From Reyranella sp. (GTDB taxonomy: Bacteria; Pseudomonadota; Alphaproteobacteria; Reyranellales; Reyranellaceae), in contig NZ_JAFKJN010000016.1 of NCBI RefSeq assembly GCF_017305915.1, positions 280,446 through 344,445 on the forward strand: a stretch of DNA of 64,000 bases, written 5' to 3'. Made by a program: the position numbers and the translations under genes. This document shows, piece after piece, positions 53,274 to 61,887 of the stretch; positions within the stretch are counted from its first letter, which is position 1, and the number at the start of each line of letters is the position of its first letter. The notes below the pieces were generated by a model. That model made no database searches and was not told where the DNA came from. It saw only the letters and a list, made by a program, of their open reading frames with translations.

Positions 53274-53764
53274 TCCTCGGCATGTCCATCGCCACCTTCA
53301 CCCTGGTGCACGTGCTGCTGAGCGTGATCGGCATCGCCGGCGGCCTGATCGTCATGGAGCGCTTTCTGCGCAACCGCGTGCTCGGCCTCAGCAACACGAT
53401 CTTCCTGGTCGCCACCATCCTGACCTCGGCCACCGGCTTCCTGTTCCCGTCGAAGGACGTGCTCACACCGGCCCAGATGCTGGGCGTGACCTCGCTGGTG
53501 GTGCTGGCGATCGCGGCGATCGCGCTCTACTTCGGCAACCTGATCGGCGCCTGGCGCTGGATCTACGTCGTCACCGCGACGATGGCGCTCTACTTCAACG
53601 TCTTCGTCGCCGTCGTGCAGGCCTTCCAAAAGGTCGGCCGGCTGCGCATGCTGGCGCCGACCCAGACCGAGCCGCCCTTCATCATCAGCCAGGCGGCGGT
53701 ACTGGCCTTCTTCCTGATCCTCGCGGTGATCGCGCTGCGGCGTTTCCGGCCGCCCACCGCCTGA
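53270..53764 (+). CDS. small multi-pass membrane protein
   Basis: 164 residues with four predicted membrane helices at about 4-26, 40-60, 70-95 and 100-120, plus one near the C-terminus (138-158). I do not recognise the family; no charged catalytic motif is visible in the helices. ATG 53270 overlaps the upstream TGA. The gene ends five bases before the TTG start of the ClpP-like protein, so the three genes form one transcript. It may be a membrane partner of the flavin enzyme, which is inference from coupling only. Confidence 0.8.
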   Translation: MILGMSIATFTLVHVLLSVIGIAGGLIVMERFLRNRVLGLSNTIFLVATILTSATGFLFPSKDVLTPAQMLGVTSLVVLAIAAIALYFGNLIGAWRWIYVVTATMALYFNVFVAVVQAFQKVGRLRMLAPTQTEPPFIISQAAVLAFFLILAVIALRRFRPPTA

Positions 53765-53769
53765 CCCCA

Positions 53770-55257
53770 TTGAACCGCTTCTGGCACGGCGACTATTCGC
53801 TGGCCCTGTCGTTCTGGGTGATCACGCCGCTGGTCGTCGCACTCGCCTTCGCCCTGCCCGAGGGCGTCGGCTGGCTGGTGCGGACCCAGGACTTCAATCC
53901 GCTGCTGGTCTTCGCCGCCATCGTCGCGATCTGGGGAATCGTCATCGCGGCGCAGGTCTATGCCACGGTCGGCCTGTGGCGCTCGGCGGCCCGCCGCCAC
54001 GGCACCTGGGCAGCCGCCGTCCAAGTCGTGCTGGTCCTGTCGGCGCTCAATACCGCGCGGTTGTTCGTGCAGGCCGCGTTGCCCGAGCTCTCCGAAGGCA
54101 TCGGCATGGCCTTGTTCGACGATCCGTCGTTGCCGCCCTATGCGGTGCGGCTGATGCGCGACGGCACCGAGGCCGAGGTCGCCGGCGGCTTCAAGTACGG
54201 CCTGGCGCGCGACGCCGAGGCGCTGTTCGAGACCGCGCCCAACCTGCGCGTCGTGCATCTCAACAGCGCCGGCGGACGGCTGGGCGAAGCCGCCAAGCTC
54301 GCGCGCCTGATCAAGGCGCGCGGCCTTGCCACCTATTCGGCCGACGTCTGCGCCTCGGCCTGCACGGTCGCCTACGCCGCCGGCAGCGCGCGCTATCTGC
54401 GCGCCGGCGCGCGGCTCGGCTTCCATCGCGGCATCTTCGCCGGCAACGAGAACGCCGCGGCGACCGGCCAGCTGCTGCTCGAGGCCGGCATCGCCCCCGC
54501 CTTCGTCGAGCGCGCCATCGCGCAGCCCGCCGAATCGGTCTGGTACCCGACCGATCAGGAGCTGCTGGCCGCCCGGGCCGTGACCCTGCGTGTCGATGCC
54601 AACCGCTTCGCCGCCTCGGGCCTCGGCGCCAATACCTCGCTGATCGCCGTCGAGCAGGCGCTGCGCCGCACGCCGGCCTTCACGACCCTGGCCGCGGCCC
54701 AGCCGGACCTGTTCGAGGACATGGCCGAGCTCTATCTGCGCCGCTACGTCGAGGGCTGGTCGACCGGCCAGATCGAGGACGAGTTGCGCCACACCCGGGT
54801 GGCGCCGTTCCTTGCCCAGCGCCTGCCGCAGGCCGAAGACGAGATCCTGGTCGCCTATGCCTATCTCCTGGCCGACCAGTACTCAGCCCTCGGCCGCCGC
54901 GATCCCGGGGCCTGCTTCGGCTACGTCACCCGCGGCGGCGATGCCCAGGTGATGGCGCTGATCGGCCCCGACCTGCAGAAGCGCGAGTTGGCGCTCACCG
55001 AGCGCGTGATGCGCAGCCACTACCGCCGCTCGCCGCCAGCGGCCGAGGCGGTCCAGGCCGCCAACGCCGCGGTCAATCAGGCGCTGCTCGGGCAATTCGA
55101 GGCGGCGGCGATCAACCTCCTGGCCGAGCCGGCCAAGGTCCAGCCAGCACAGCACGAGCTCTTCTGCCGAGTCGCGGCTGCGCGGCTGCGCGCCATCGCC
55201 GACCTGCCGTCGCACCAGGCCGGCGACCTGATGAGCCGCCTGTTCACGCGGAAATAG
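53770..55257 (+). CDS. membrane-anchored ClpP/crotonase-fold protein (putative intramembrane-adjacent serine protease)
   Basis: 495 residues from a TTG start; no ATG or GTG sits nearby in frame. Three N-terminal helices (about 10-30, 46-68, 82-105) are followed by a ClpP-like domain: 'LRVVHLNSAGGRLGEAAKLARLI' (oxyanion Gly-Gly), then DVCASACTVAYAAG with candidate nucleophile Ser196, and LGFHR with His219. This Ser/His arrangement matches the predicted periplasmic ClpP-like proteins (COG3904 type). The C-terminal ~200 residues are helical and unlike known domains. It might cleave or sense membrane or periplasmic proteins; the substrate is unknown. Confidence 0.8.
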   Translation: MNRFWHGDYSLALSFWVITPLVVALAFALPEGVGWLVRTQDFNPLLVFAAIVAIWGIVIAAQVYATVGLWRSAARRHGTWAAAVQVVLVLSALNTARLFVQAALPELSEGIGMALFDDPSLPPYAVRLMRDGTEAEVAGGFKYGLARDAEALFETAPNLRVVHLNSAGGRLGEAAKLARLIKARGLATYSADVCASACTVAYAAGSARYLRAGARLGFHRGIFAGNENAAATGQLLLEAGIAPAFVERAIAQPAESVWYPTDQELLAARAVTLRVDANRFAASGLGANTSLIAVEQALRRTPAFTTLAAAQPDLFEDMAELYLRRYVEGWSTGQIEDELRHTRVAPFLAQRLPQAEDEILVAYAYLLADQYSALGRRDPGACFGYVTRGGDAQVMALIGPDLQKRELALTERVMRSHYRRSPPAAEAVQAANAAVNQALLGQFEAAAINLLAEPAKVQPAQHELFCRVAAARLRAIADLPSHQAGDLMSRLFTRK

Positions 55258-55340
55258 TCAGAGGCTGAGCCGAAGCCGATCGTCGCCGCCTCCTCGGGCA
55301 GGAAGGCCTCCCGGTCGATCTTGCGCATCGCTCTAGTGCC

Positions 55341-55670
55341 AAGTCTGAAGTTCGCAAGACTCAAAGTCCGACTCAGACGCGTCGTCGCACCACGGGTCAG
55401 GGTCTGGGGCTGCGGGCGCGGATAGTGCTGGCTTGCGCCCAAGGCGCGGAGAACCAGCAAGTCGCGGCGGCCCTGAAGATCGACAAGGATACAGTCGGCA
55501 AGTGGCGCCGCCGGTTTGTCGAGCATCGGCTGGCCGGGCTGCGCGATGCGCCCCGATCTGGAGCGCCGCGGACGATCGACGATGCGCGCATCGAAGAGGT
55601 GATCGTCAAAACCCTGGAGAGCGTGCCCGAGGACGCGACCCACTGGAGTTCGCGCGGTATGGCCAAGGCC
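55341..55670 (+). pseudogene. IS630-family transposase fragment (N-terminal part only)
   Basis: A continuous frame reads RRRTTGQGLGLRARIVLACA, then helix-turn-helix-like 'QVAAALKIDKDTVGKWRRRF' and RLAGLRDAPRSGAPRTIDDARI, ending near THWSSRGMAKAS, which is the DNA-binding N-terminus of an IS630-type transposase. After about 55670 the similarity stops, and the DDE catalytic part is absent. No intact inverted repeats are seen. The fragment lies between the ClpP-like gene and the convergent DUF6675 gene, so it marks an old insertion or rearrangement scar. Confidence 0.75.
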
Positions 55671-55710
55671 AGCAGGTTGTCGACGTCGAGCGTCCAGCCG
55701 ACCGGCCAGC

Positions 55711-56478
55711 CTACCAGGGCGCCGCCGGTGGATCGCGGTCGGTCGGCACGCCGGCGAGATGGCGGCGCATCGCGTCGAGCCGATTGATGTAGGAGCTGCC
55801 GTAGCTGGCGACGAACGAACTCGAGGCCGCCCCGGCGCGGGTGATCTCGTAGAGGCTCCAGGCATCGGCGCCGTCCCGCTGCAGCACCGTCGCGACCTGC
55901 AACGCGCCCGGCTCGAAGATCGTCAGCAGCGCCACCCGGATCGGCGTCAGGTTTTCCGTCGCAACGACCAGCCGGTCCGGCGTGCGCTCGACCACGTGGA
56001 ACCGCCAGATCGCGCGGCCGCCGACCTCCGCGTCCTCGGCATAGTAAAAGTCGCGACCGGTCATGAGCTCGGCCGCGCTGGGATCGGCGCGACGCACCAT
56101 GGAGTCCGGGCGATCGAGCGCCCAGCTCTGCACCACCAGCGGCCGCCATGCGCGGCGGGTCACCGCCCAGAAGCGGATCTCGGGGTGATGCGAGACCGCC
56201 GCCAGGCGCTCCGCCATGGCATCGAGCGGCAGCGGCGAGTGAAAGCGCGCCGCGAGCGCGGCCACCACGCGGCTGTCGCCCTGCCAACCCAGGCAGGCCG
56301 GCGGCTGCCAGTGCTCGCGGCTGAGATCGGCATGACTCCAGAGAGCGACGGCTGGCAGCCCGTCGACCGGCCCATAGGCCGGATTCACCGGGCCCGCGCA
56401 CGGCGGCTGCGGACCATCGGCCGCCCAAGCAAGGCCCGGCAGCAGGAGGAGAAAGAAGAGAAAGGAGAGCCGGCGCAT
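55711..56478 (-). CDS. DUF6675-like secreted protein
   Basis: 255 residues with a clear signal peptide (MRRLSFLFFLLLLPGLAWAA). The mature part contains 'FWAVTRRAWRPLVVQSWALD', DFYYAEDAEVGGRAIWRFHV and YGSSYINRLDAMRRHLAGVP near the C-terminus, resembling proteins annotated DUF6675. The function is unknown; two Cys (PPCAG, PACLG) may form a disulfide. The complete C-terminus shows that the nearby transposase fragment did not truncate it. It starts 16 bases after the small secreted protein at 56495, so they likely form a pair. Confidence 0.78.
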   Translation of the reverse strand: MRRLSFLFFLLLLPGLAWAADGPQPPCAGPVNPAYGPVDGLPAVALWSHADLSREHWQPPACLGWQGDSRVVAALAARFHSPLPLDAMAERLAAVSHHPEIRFWAVTRRAWRPLVVQSWALDRPDSMVRRADPSAAELMTGRDFYYAEDAEVGGRAIWRFHVVERTPDRLVVATENLTPIRVALLTIFEPGALQVATVLQRDGADAWSLYEITRAGAASSSFVASYGSSYINRLDAMRRHLAGVPTDRDPPAAPW

Positions 56479-56494
56479 GTCGACCGGCCGCGCC

Positions 56495-56869
56495 CTACTG
56501 GCGCTGCTCGGCCATCTGCCGATCGGCCTGCGGCACCAGCGCCTTCAGCCCGATGTCGAGCGCAGCACCGGCCGTCGTGATGGAGAAGCGGCTGCCGCCC
56601 GCGAAGGTCGGCCGGCCACCCTCGGCGGTGACATCCACCACCAGATAACGCTCACCGTGCCAGCTCACGGTCTGGCCGGCGGCGGGGCCGACGCCGCGCT
56701 GAAAGCCGAGGTCGGTGGAAGGCACATGATGATCGGCGACCAGCGGCACGCCGGGCGGCGGCGCGCCGACCCGCGGCGGCTCGCCCGGCAGCGGCGCCTC
56801 GCCGGCAAAGACCGGCAGGGCCATCAAACAGGCCCCGGCCATCGAAAGCGCCTGCCAGCGATTTATCAT
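56495..56869 (-). CDS. small secreted protein of unknown function
   Basis: 124 residues with a signal (MINRWQALSMAGACLMALPVFAGE), then a Pro/Gly-rich stretch and a small beta-rich region ending 'YLVVDVTAEGGRPTFAGGSRFSI'. No family recognised. It lies directly upstream of the DUF6675 gene with a 16-base gap and is divergent from the TauD-like dioxygenase. Confidence 0.7.
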   Translation of the reverse strand: MINRWQALSMAGACLMALPVFAGEAPLPGEPPRVGAPPPGVPLVADHHVPSTDLGFQRGVGPAAGQTVSWHGERYLVVDVTAEGGRPTFAGGSRFSITTAGAALDIGLKALVPQADRQMAEQRQ

Positions 56870-56931
56870 TCTCCCGAATTTGCCCTCATTTGACGTTAGG
56901 CTGCAAGATGCCGGTTCAAGGGAGGATTGCG

Positions 56932-57765
56932 GTGCAGATCGCAGCGATGACCGACCACACGGGCGCAGAAATCCGCGACCTGGACCTGTCGCGGCCCATC
57001 GGCGACGACGTCCGGCAGGCCCTGAGGGATGCCTTCGTCAGGCATCACGTTTTAGCGATCCGGGGGCAGGAGCTGGCGCCGGCAGCGCTGGTGCAGGCGG
57101 TGTCGCTGTTCGGCGAGATCTTTCCCCAGCACAACACCCGCTTCGCCCTGCCCGACTGTCCGCAGATCCACTACCTCTCGAACCAGGACAGTTTCCCGGA
57201 CGGCCGCCGCTACATCCCGGGCGAGGGCTGGCACACCGACCATTCGAACGACAACCGGCCGCCGATGGCGACCGTGCTGCATGCCGTGAAGCTGCCGAGC
57301 CACGGCGGCGACACGCAGTTCGCCAACATGGCCGCGGCCTACGACGCCCTGCCCGAGCCGATGCGGCGGTGCATCGATCCCTTGCTGGCGATTCATGTCT
57401 ATCAAAGCAGCCACAGCGCGCGGCAGCTCATGACGCTTTCCGAGACGAACAAGGAGCGCGTGCCCAACGCGGTGCTGCATCCGATCGCGCGAACCCATCC
57501 CGAGAGCGGAGCCAAGTCGATCTACATCAATCCGATCCGCATCGAGGGCATCCTCGGCCTCGACCACAAGGAGGCGCTGCCGCTGCTCGACGACCTGCTG
57601 GCGCACGCCACGCAGGAGCGCTTCCAGTATCGTCACCGCTGGCAGCCGGGCGACCTGGTGATCTGGGACAATCGCTGCCTGCTGCACAAGGCCAACAGCG
57701 ACTACGATATGGGCGAGACACGCTATCTCTATCGCGTCATGCTGAAGGGCGACGTGCCACGGTGA
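56932..57765 (+). CDS. TauD/TfdA-family Fe(II)/2-oxoglutarate dioxygenase, copy 1
   Basis: 277 residues. The opening 'MTDHTGAEIRDLDLSRPI' (TauD style), the first iron ligands His and Asp in GWHTDHSNDNRPP, and the distal His in RCLLHKANSDYD with a downstream Arg for 2-oxoglutarate (ETRYLYRVM) define the active site. It probably hydroxylates a sulfonate, phenoxy acid or similar carboxylate. A GGGAGG at 56920-56925 sits six bases before GTG 56932, which I prefer over ATG 56908 or TTG 56890. A second TauD-like gene is present at 59454. Confidence 0.88.
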   Translation: MQIAAMTDHTGAEIRDLDLSRPIGDDVRQALRDAFVRHHVLAIRGQELAPAALVQAVSLFGEIFPQHNTRFALPDCPQIHYLSNQDSFPDGRRYIPGEGWHTDHSNDNRPPMATVLHAVKLPSHGGDTQFANMAAAYDALPEPMRRCIDPLLAIHVYQSSHSARQLMTLSETNKERVPNAVLHPIARTHPESGAKSIYINPIRIEGILGLDHKEALPLLDDLLAHATQERFQYRHRWQPGDLVIWDNRCLLHKANSDYDMGETRYLYRVMLKGDVPR

Positions 57766-57844
57766 GCCGACATATCCGGCACGTATCGCGGATGATTGCA
57801 GGATGTATTGGCGTTGCGGCTGCGACGGGCGCAAAGTCGGAGTC

Positions 57845-58096
57845 ATGGATACGCTCACGCCCCTGATCTGCGATCTGCTCGAATGGCTGGAGCGGACGCC
57901 GCGCACCCATGCCGAGGTGATCGACGGCTGGCGGACCTCCTGCCCGCGCCTGCCGGTGTGGGAGGAAGCGACGGACAAGGGCTATGTCTCCTGCCGCGGC
58001 CGCTTCGTCGAAGTGACATCTGTGGGGCGGTCCTTCCTTTCGCGCGCGCGTGACTTGACGGACACCGCGGCGCGGGACCAAATCGCGGCATCATGA
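57845..58096 (+). CDS. small conserved protein of unknown function
   Basis: 83 residues: 'MDTLTPLICDLLEWLERTPRT' helix, then HAEVIDGWRTSCPRLPVWEEA and GYVSCRGRFVEVT, a compact helix-strand pattern that recalls small conserved alphaproteobacterial proteins. I cannot name a domain. The ATG at 57845 is the first that gives this conserved opening; a start at 57803 adds a Cys-rich unconserved head. Its stop overlaps the start of the lipoprotein gene (ATGA). Confidence 0.7.
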   Translation: MDTLTPLICDLLEWLERTPRTHAEVIDGWRTSCPRLPVWEEATDKGYVSCRGRFVEVTSVGRSFLSRARDLTDTAARDQIAAS

Positions 58097-58326
58097 CCCG
58101 CCGATCCACGCTCCTCGCCCTGCTCCTGCTGGGGCCGCTCGCCGCCTGCGAGAAGAAAGAAGAAGGGATGCCGCCCGCAACGGTCGACCAGCCGGTCGAT
58201 CCGGCGCAGGAGGAGAAGCGCCTGCGTCGGCCGCCGCCGGCCTCGAGCGGCATCGGTTCCGACCCCGACAACCCGTCCGGCGCTCCCGGCAGCGGACGCA
58301 TCGGCACGTCGCCCAGCCGCTATTAA
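58093..58326 (+). CDS. small lipoprotein
   Basis: 77 residues. The signal 'MTRRSTLLALLLLGPLAAC' ends in a lipobox LAAC, so the mature N-terminal Cys at 19 is lipidated. The rest is Pro-, Glu- and Gly-rich with no domain. ATG overlaps the previous stop. Likely an envelope lipoprotein of unknown role. Confidence 0.7.
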   Translation: MTRRSTLLALLLLGPLAACEKKEEGMPPATVDQPVDPAQEEKRLRRPPPASSGIGSDPDNPSGAPGSGRIGTSPSRY

Positions 58327-58536
58327 TAGACGCGAGCGCGGAGGAACCTTCCGCGACGTGGGCGTCGCACGGGCCAGGGCGGCGCGTCCACTTCGGGCTC
58401 GAGCAGAACAGCGTCACGGCGAACGGCGGCGCGAACGTCAAGACGCAGACCCGCTAAGCCGGTCGTGAAACCCGCTCTGATCGCGCCGCGCCGGGCAACA
58501 GCAGCGTCGGCACCAGCCCGTCACGGTGAGACGACG

Positions 58537-58869
58537 ATGCATCGCGACGGTTCGGGCGTCCGCTGGATGACGGCGCCGGCCGCCAGCCTGCTGGTGCTCG
58601 CCGTCGCGGTGATCTTGTGGACCACCTCGGAGGATCGAATGGCGGTCACGGGTATCGACACTCGCGCGGAGTTGCTCGCACATCGGCGGACCTTCGCCAG
58701 TTTCGAGCGGCTCCCGCTGTTCGCCGCGATGCATATCGCGTTCACGCTGAGCTGCCTGGCCCTCGCCTTCTTGGGCAATGTACCGGTCATCGCGCTCTTG
58801 CTCGGCGTCGGCGGCACGTTTGCGTTGATCGCAGGCTTCGTCGTCACCGGCACCAACAGCGGCTCATAG
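58537..58869 (+). CDS. small membrane protein, possibly aa3-type oxidase subunit IV-like
   Basis: 110 residues with an N-terminal helix (MTAPAASLLVLAVAVILW), a short loop with 'ELLAHRRTFASFERL', then helices at about 64-84 and 86-106. The HRRTFxxF segment before a membrane helix recalls small COX IV-type bacterial subunits, but the match is weak. ATG 58537 is used; a GTG at 58465 would add 24 residues of Ala/Arg-rich sequence. The 210 bases before it hold no supported gene. Confidence 0.55.
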   Translation: MHRDGSGVRWMTAPAASLLVLAVAVILWTTSEDRMAVTGIDTRAELLAHRRTFASFERLPLFAAMHIAFTLSCLALAFLGNVPVIALLLGVGGTFALIAGFVVTGTNSGS

Positions 58870-59032
58870 ATTCAGACGTCCGGAAACAAATCGCCGCGCG
58901 ATCCTTCACGCTCGCGCAAGCTTTACCTGCGCATCTCGCGACGGCAGGATGGCGCGCCTTCCGCTCCGGAAGGCGTTTCGATTATGTGCACAAGCGACGT
59001 CGCGCCATGCCAGCCAAGTCCCGAACCGCCGA

Positions 59033-59419
59033 ATGCTGAGTTTGGCCTTTGATCGCAGACACCGGGTTTTGCGCGTCACTGTTTCCGGCATCTTCTCGTC
59101 CGAGGACATGGAGGAGATGGACAACACGATGGTCGAGTTCGTGGCTCGCCACGGCCAGGTGCGCGGCATCTTCGACTACACCGAGGTGGCCGCGTTCGCA
59201 GTGCCCGACAGCCGGCTGGCCGAGCGCGCGCAGCAGCCGTCGGTGATCCAGCAGCGCGTGGTCGTGGCCTCGCGCGTGGCGGCCGGCGAGAGAGCCCGTA
59301 CCTATGCCCGCTATCGCCGGGAAGCCGGTCAGAAGGAGGCCACGATCGTCGCCAGCCTCGACGAGGCCTACGCGCTTCTCGGCCTACGGAACCCGCGATT
59401 CGAGCCGGTCGAGCGCTGA
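59033..59419 (+). CDS. STAS/SpoIIAA-like domain protein
   Basis: 128 residues: 'MLSLAFDRRHRVLRVTVSGIFSSEDMEEM' strand-helix, then GQVRGIFDYTEVAAFAVPDSR and a long helical tail, the pattern of small SpoIIAA-like or STAS-like proteins. No catalytic motif; a regulatory or binding role is probable. The ATG at 59033 starts the conserved part. It ends 34 bases before the second TauD-like gene. Confidence 0.65.
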   Translation: MLSLAFDRRHRVLRVTVSGIFSSEDMEEMDNTMVEFVARHGQVRGIFDYTEVAAFAVPDSRLAERAQQPSVIQQRVVVASRVAAGERARTYARYRREAGQKEATIVASLDEAYALLGLRNPRFEPVER

Positions 59420-59453
59420 TGCTATAGTTCCACCGGCATTCCCGGGAGGAACC

Positions 59454-60320
59454 ATGGCAACGCCTCTCACCATCGAGCCGGTCGACGCCACCTTCGGCGC
59501 CGTGGTCACCGGCTTTCGCGTCTCCGAGATCGACGACGAGACGTTCGAGGCGCTGTACGCGGCCTGGCTGAAGCACGCGCTGCTGATCTTTCCCGGCCAG
59601 CACCTGACGCGCGCCGAGCAGATCGCCTTCGCCAGGCGCTTCGGGCCGCTCGAGTTCGAGATGACGGCGATCAGCAACGTCAAGGAGGACGGCACGCTGC
59701 GGCTCGAGAAGGACAACGACGACCGCATGAAGATCCTCAAGGGCAACATGGGCTGGCATTGCGATTCGACCTACATGCCGGTCCAGGCCAAGGGCGCGGT
59801 GTTCTGCGCCGAGGAGGTGCCGACGGTCGGCGGCCACACCGGCTTCGCCGACGTGCGCGCCGCCTACGATGCGCTCGACGCGGCGACGCGCGCCAGGCTC
59901 GAGGGTCTCGCCGCCCATCATTCGCTGCACTACAGCCAGAGCAAGCTCGGCCACGACTCCAGCAAGGCGAAGGCCGACGGCGAGTACAGCGGCTACGGCT
60001 TCCACAACGGGCCGGTGCCGCTGCGCCCGCTGGTCAAGACGCATCCCGAGACCGGCCGCAAATCGCTGCTGATCGGCCGCCACGCCCACGACATCCCCGG
60101 CATGGACGGGCTTGAGTCGGAGCGCTTCCTCGAAGGGTTGGTTACCTTCGCCTGCCAGCGGCCGCGCACCTGGCATCACGACTGGCGGCCGGGCGACGCG
60201 CTGCTGTGGGACAATCGCTGCCTGCTGCACCAGGCGACGCCGTGGGACATGACCCAGCGGCGCATCATGTGGCACAGCCGCATCGCCGGCGATCCGAGGA
60301 GCGAGGCGGCGCTCAACTAG
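59454..60320 (+). CDS. TauD/TfdA-family Fe(II)/2-oxoglutarate dioxygenase, copy 2
   Basis: 288 residues. Iron ligands are His and Asp in GWHCDSTYMP and the distal His in RCLLHQATPWD, with Arg in QRRIMWHSRI for 2-oxoglutarate. The N-terminus 'IEPVDATFGAVVTGFRVSEIDD' and 'ALLIFPGQHLTRAEQIAFARRFGPLE' are standard. GGGAGGA precedes the ATG. It belongs to the same family as the copy at 56932 but differs around the active site (HCDST versus HTDHS), so the substrates probably differ. The amidohydrolase gene follows after 27 bases and is likely co-transcribed. Confidence 0.92.
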   Translation: MATPLTIEPVDATFGAVVTGFRVSEIDDETFEALYAAWLKHALLIFPGQHLTRAEQIAFARRFGPLEFEMTAISNVKEDGTLRLEKDNDDRMKILKGNMGWHCDSTYMPVQAKGAVFCAEEVPTVGGHTGFADVRAAYDALDAATRARLEGLAAHHSLHYSQSKLGHDSSKAKADGEYSGYGFHNGPVPLRPLVKTHPETGRKSLLIGRHAHDIPGMDGLESERFLEGLVTFACQRPRTWHHDWRPGDALLWDNRCLLHQATPWDMTQRRIMWHSRIAGDPRSEAALN

Positions 60321-60347
60321 ACAAGCACAAACCGGAGGAGACGGGCC

Positions 60348-61427
60348 ATGCATAACCGGCGGAATTTCCTGAAGACCGGAATCGTGTTCTGTGGGTGTTG
60401 TATGCTCGACCAGGCGGCCACGGCGCAGCAATCGCGCAAGCTGCCGGTGGTGGTCTCCGGCAAGCGGGTGAAGACGATCGACGTCCACTCGCATTGCCAC
60501 TTCCGCGAGGCCGGCGCGCTGCTCGGCGCCGAGGCGCAGGCCATCCAGGTGCCGACCGTGGTCAACGGCGCGCAGGAAGCCTTCATCGAGATCGACAAGC
60601 GGCTGGCCGCCATGGACGCCCAGGCGGTCGACATGGAGGTGCTGTCGATCAATCCCTTCTGGTACGGCCGCGACCGCGATCTCGCCGCCCAGATCGTCAA
60701 GATCCAGAACGAGAAGCTCGCCGAATTGTGCGCCAGCAAGCCCGACCGCTTCGCAGCCTTCGCCTCGCTCACCCTGCAGGCGCCCGATCTGGCGGTGCAG
60801 GAGCTGGAGACGGCCGTGAAGAAGCAGGGCCTGAAGGGTGCCGCGGTCGGCGGCGGCGTGGGCAGCCTCGAATTCTCCGATCCCAAGTTCCATCCGGTAT
60901 GGGCCAAGGCCGAGGCGCTCGGCGTGCCGCTGTTCATCCATCCGCAGGGCGTGCCTGAGCTCAACAAGCGGCTGTCGGGCAACGGCTGGCTTGGCAACAC
61001 GATCGGCAATCCGCTCGAGACGACGATCGCGCTGTCGCACCTGATCTTCGAGGGCACGCTCGACAAATTCCCGGGCCTCAAGGTCATCGCGGCCCACGGC
61101 GGCGGCTACCTGCCCTCCTATGCCGACCGCTCCGACCATGCCTGCCTGGTCGGTCCGCGCGGCTGCAATCCCGACATCAAGCTCAAGAAGAAGCCGACCG
61201 AGTATCTCAAGCAGCTCTACTTCGATTCGCTGATCTTCACGCCGGAAGCGCTCCGCCATCTGGTGGCGCAGGTCGGCGCGAGCCAGGTCGTCCTGGGCAG
61301 CGACTATCCCTATCCGTGGGAGCTCCATCCGGTCGACCACATCTTCGCCACCACCTCGCTCAGCGACGCCGAGAAGGCCGACATCCTCGGCAACACCTTG
61401 GCCAAGCTCCTGAAGATTGGCGCCTAG
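60348..61427 (+). CDS. Tat-exported amidohydrolase family protein (ACMSD-like)
   Basis: 359 residues. A twin-arginine signal (MHNRRNFLKTGIVF) with two Cys (FCGCCML) precedes the barrel. Metal ligands: HxH in IDVHSHCHF, a mid-barrel His in LFIHPQG, another in VIAAHGGGYLPSY and Asp in VVLGSDYPYPWE, the order seen in COG2159 decarboxylase/hydrolases such as ACMSD. A periplasmic location for this family is unusual but signalled by the Tat motif. It follows a TauD-like dioxygenase, so it may handle the hydroxylated or cleaved product (inference). Confidence 0.88.
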   Translation: MHNRRNFLKTGIVFCGCCMLDQAATAQQSRKLPVVVSGKRVKTIDVHSHCHFREAGALLGAEAQAIQVPTVVNGAQEAFIEIDKRLAAMDAQAVDMEVLSINPFWYGRDRDLAAQIVKIQNEKLAELCASKPDRFAAFASLTLQAPDLAVQELETAVKKQGLKGAAVGGGVGSLEFSDPKFHPVWAKAEALGVPLFIHPQGVPELNKRLSGNGWLGNTIGNPLETTIALSHLIFEGTLDKFPGLKVIAAHGGGYLPSYADRSDHACLVGPRGCNPDIKLKKKPTEYLKQLYFDSLIFTPEALRHLVAQVGASQVVLGSDYPYPWELHPVDHIFATTSLSDAEKADILGNTLAKLLKIGA

Positions 61428-61887
61428 AGCAAGGTCCGCGCAGATCGACCCGCGCACTCTCTGCCGGCCCATCCCCGTCCCAAACAGTCCACCCCCCGTG
61501 GACGGGGTAAATGCCGATGGCATCGGCATCGGAGGCCTGTCAGTCCGCGTTTCCGGGACTCCCCCCTCGATTCTACTCTCGCGTCTTCCGGGGAAGTCGC
61601 GGCGACCAGGTGACAGGCTTTGGGGGCGCAGGACGGGCATCATCACGGATGCCACCCTGCAGCAAAGCGCGCCAGACTCCTATTTTGGGCAATGGCCGCG
61701 ATTCTTCGCCAAGGAAATCAGGGTGCGATTCGCGTTCCATTGCCCACAATGAGGCTCACTGGTCCGAACTTATCCACAGTCAGTGGGTGGACCGCGCGCG
61801 TACGCGCCCATTCGAACGGCTACGTGGAGGCGGAAGTGATTCTTCCGCCTCTGCCTGTCGTACGGGTCGCCATGGCCCCGAAGGCGG
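61428..61887. other. non-coding stretch with short palindromes and a DnaA-box match
   Basis: About 460 bases with no supported gene. It holds a 9-bp-arm hairpin 61511-61529 (ATGCCGATG with CATCGGCAT), a 10-bp-arm hairpin 61827-61851 (GAGGCGGAAG with CTTCCGCCTC), a GTCCAC/GTGGAC pair around 61486-61503, and one TTATCCACA at 61770-61778. The single DnaA box is not evidence of an origin. GC falls compared with upstream genes, marking the approach to the Rhs region. Confidence 0.5.

Noticed and set aside
55258..55332. Minus-strand peptide MRKIDREAFLPEEAATIGFG
   Set aside because: Looks like the N-terminus of a gene, but it reads on only into the antisense of the ClpP-like gene; at most a remnant left by the IS630 rearrangement.
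58329..58457. About 42 open codons ending VHFGLEQNSVTANGGANV and stop
   Set aside because: No start codon or ribosome site, and upstream it runs into the lipoprotein gene; possibly a gene remnant but unsupported.
61770..61778. Perfect DnaA-box-like TTATCCACA
   Set aside because: Only one copy, no AT-rich unwinding region and no dnaA, parA or repA gene nearby; not enough for an origin.
61827..61851. Perfect 10-bp-arm hairpin as terminator
   Set aside because: No T-tract on either strand and no gene end nearby; kept only as a palindrome in the region description.
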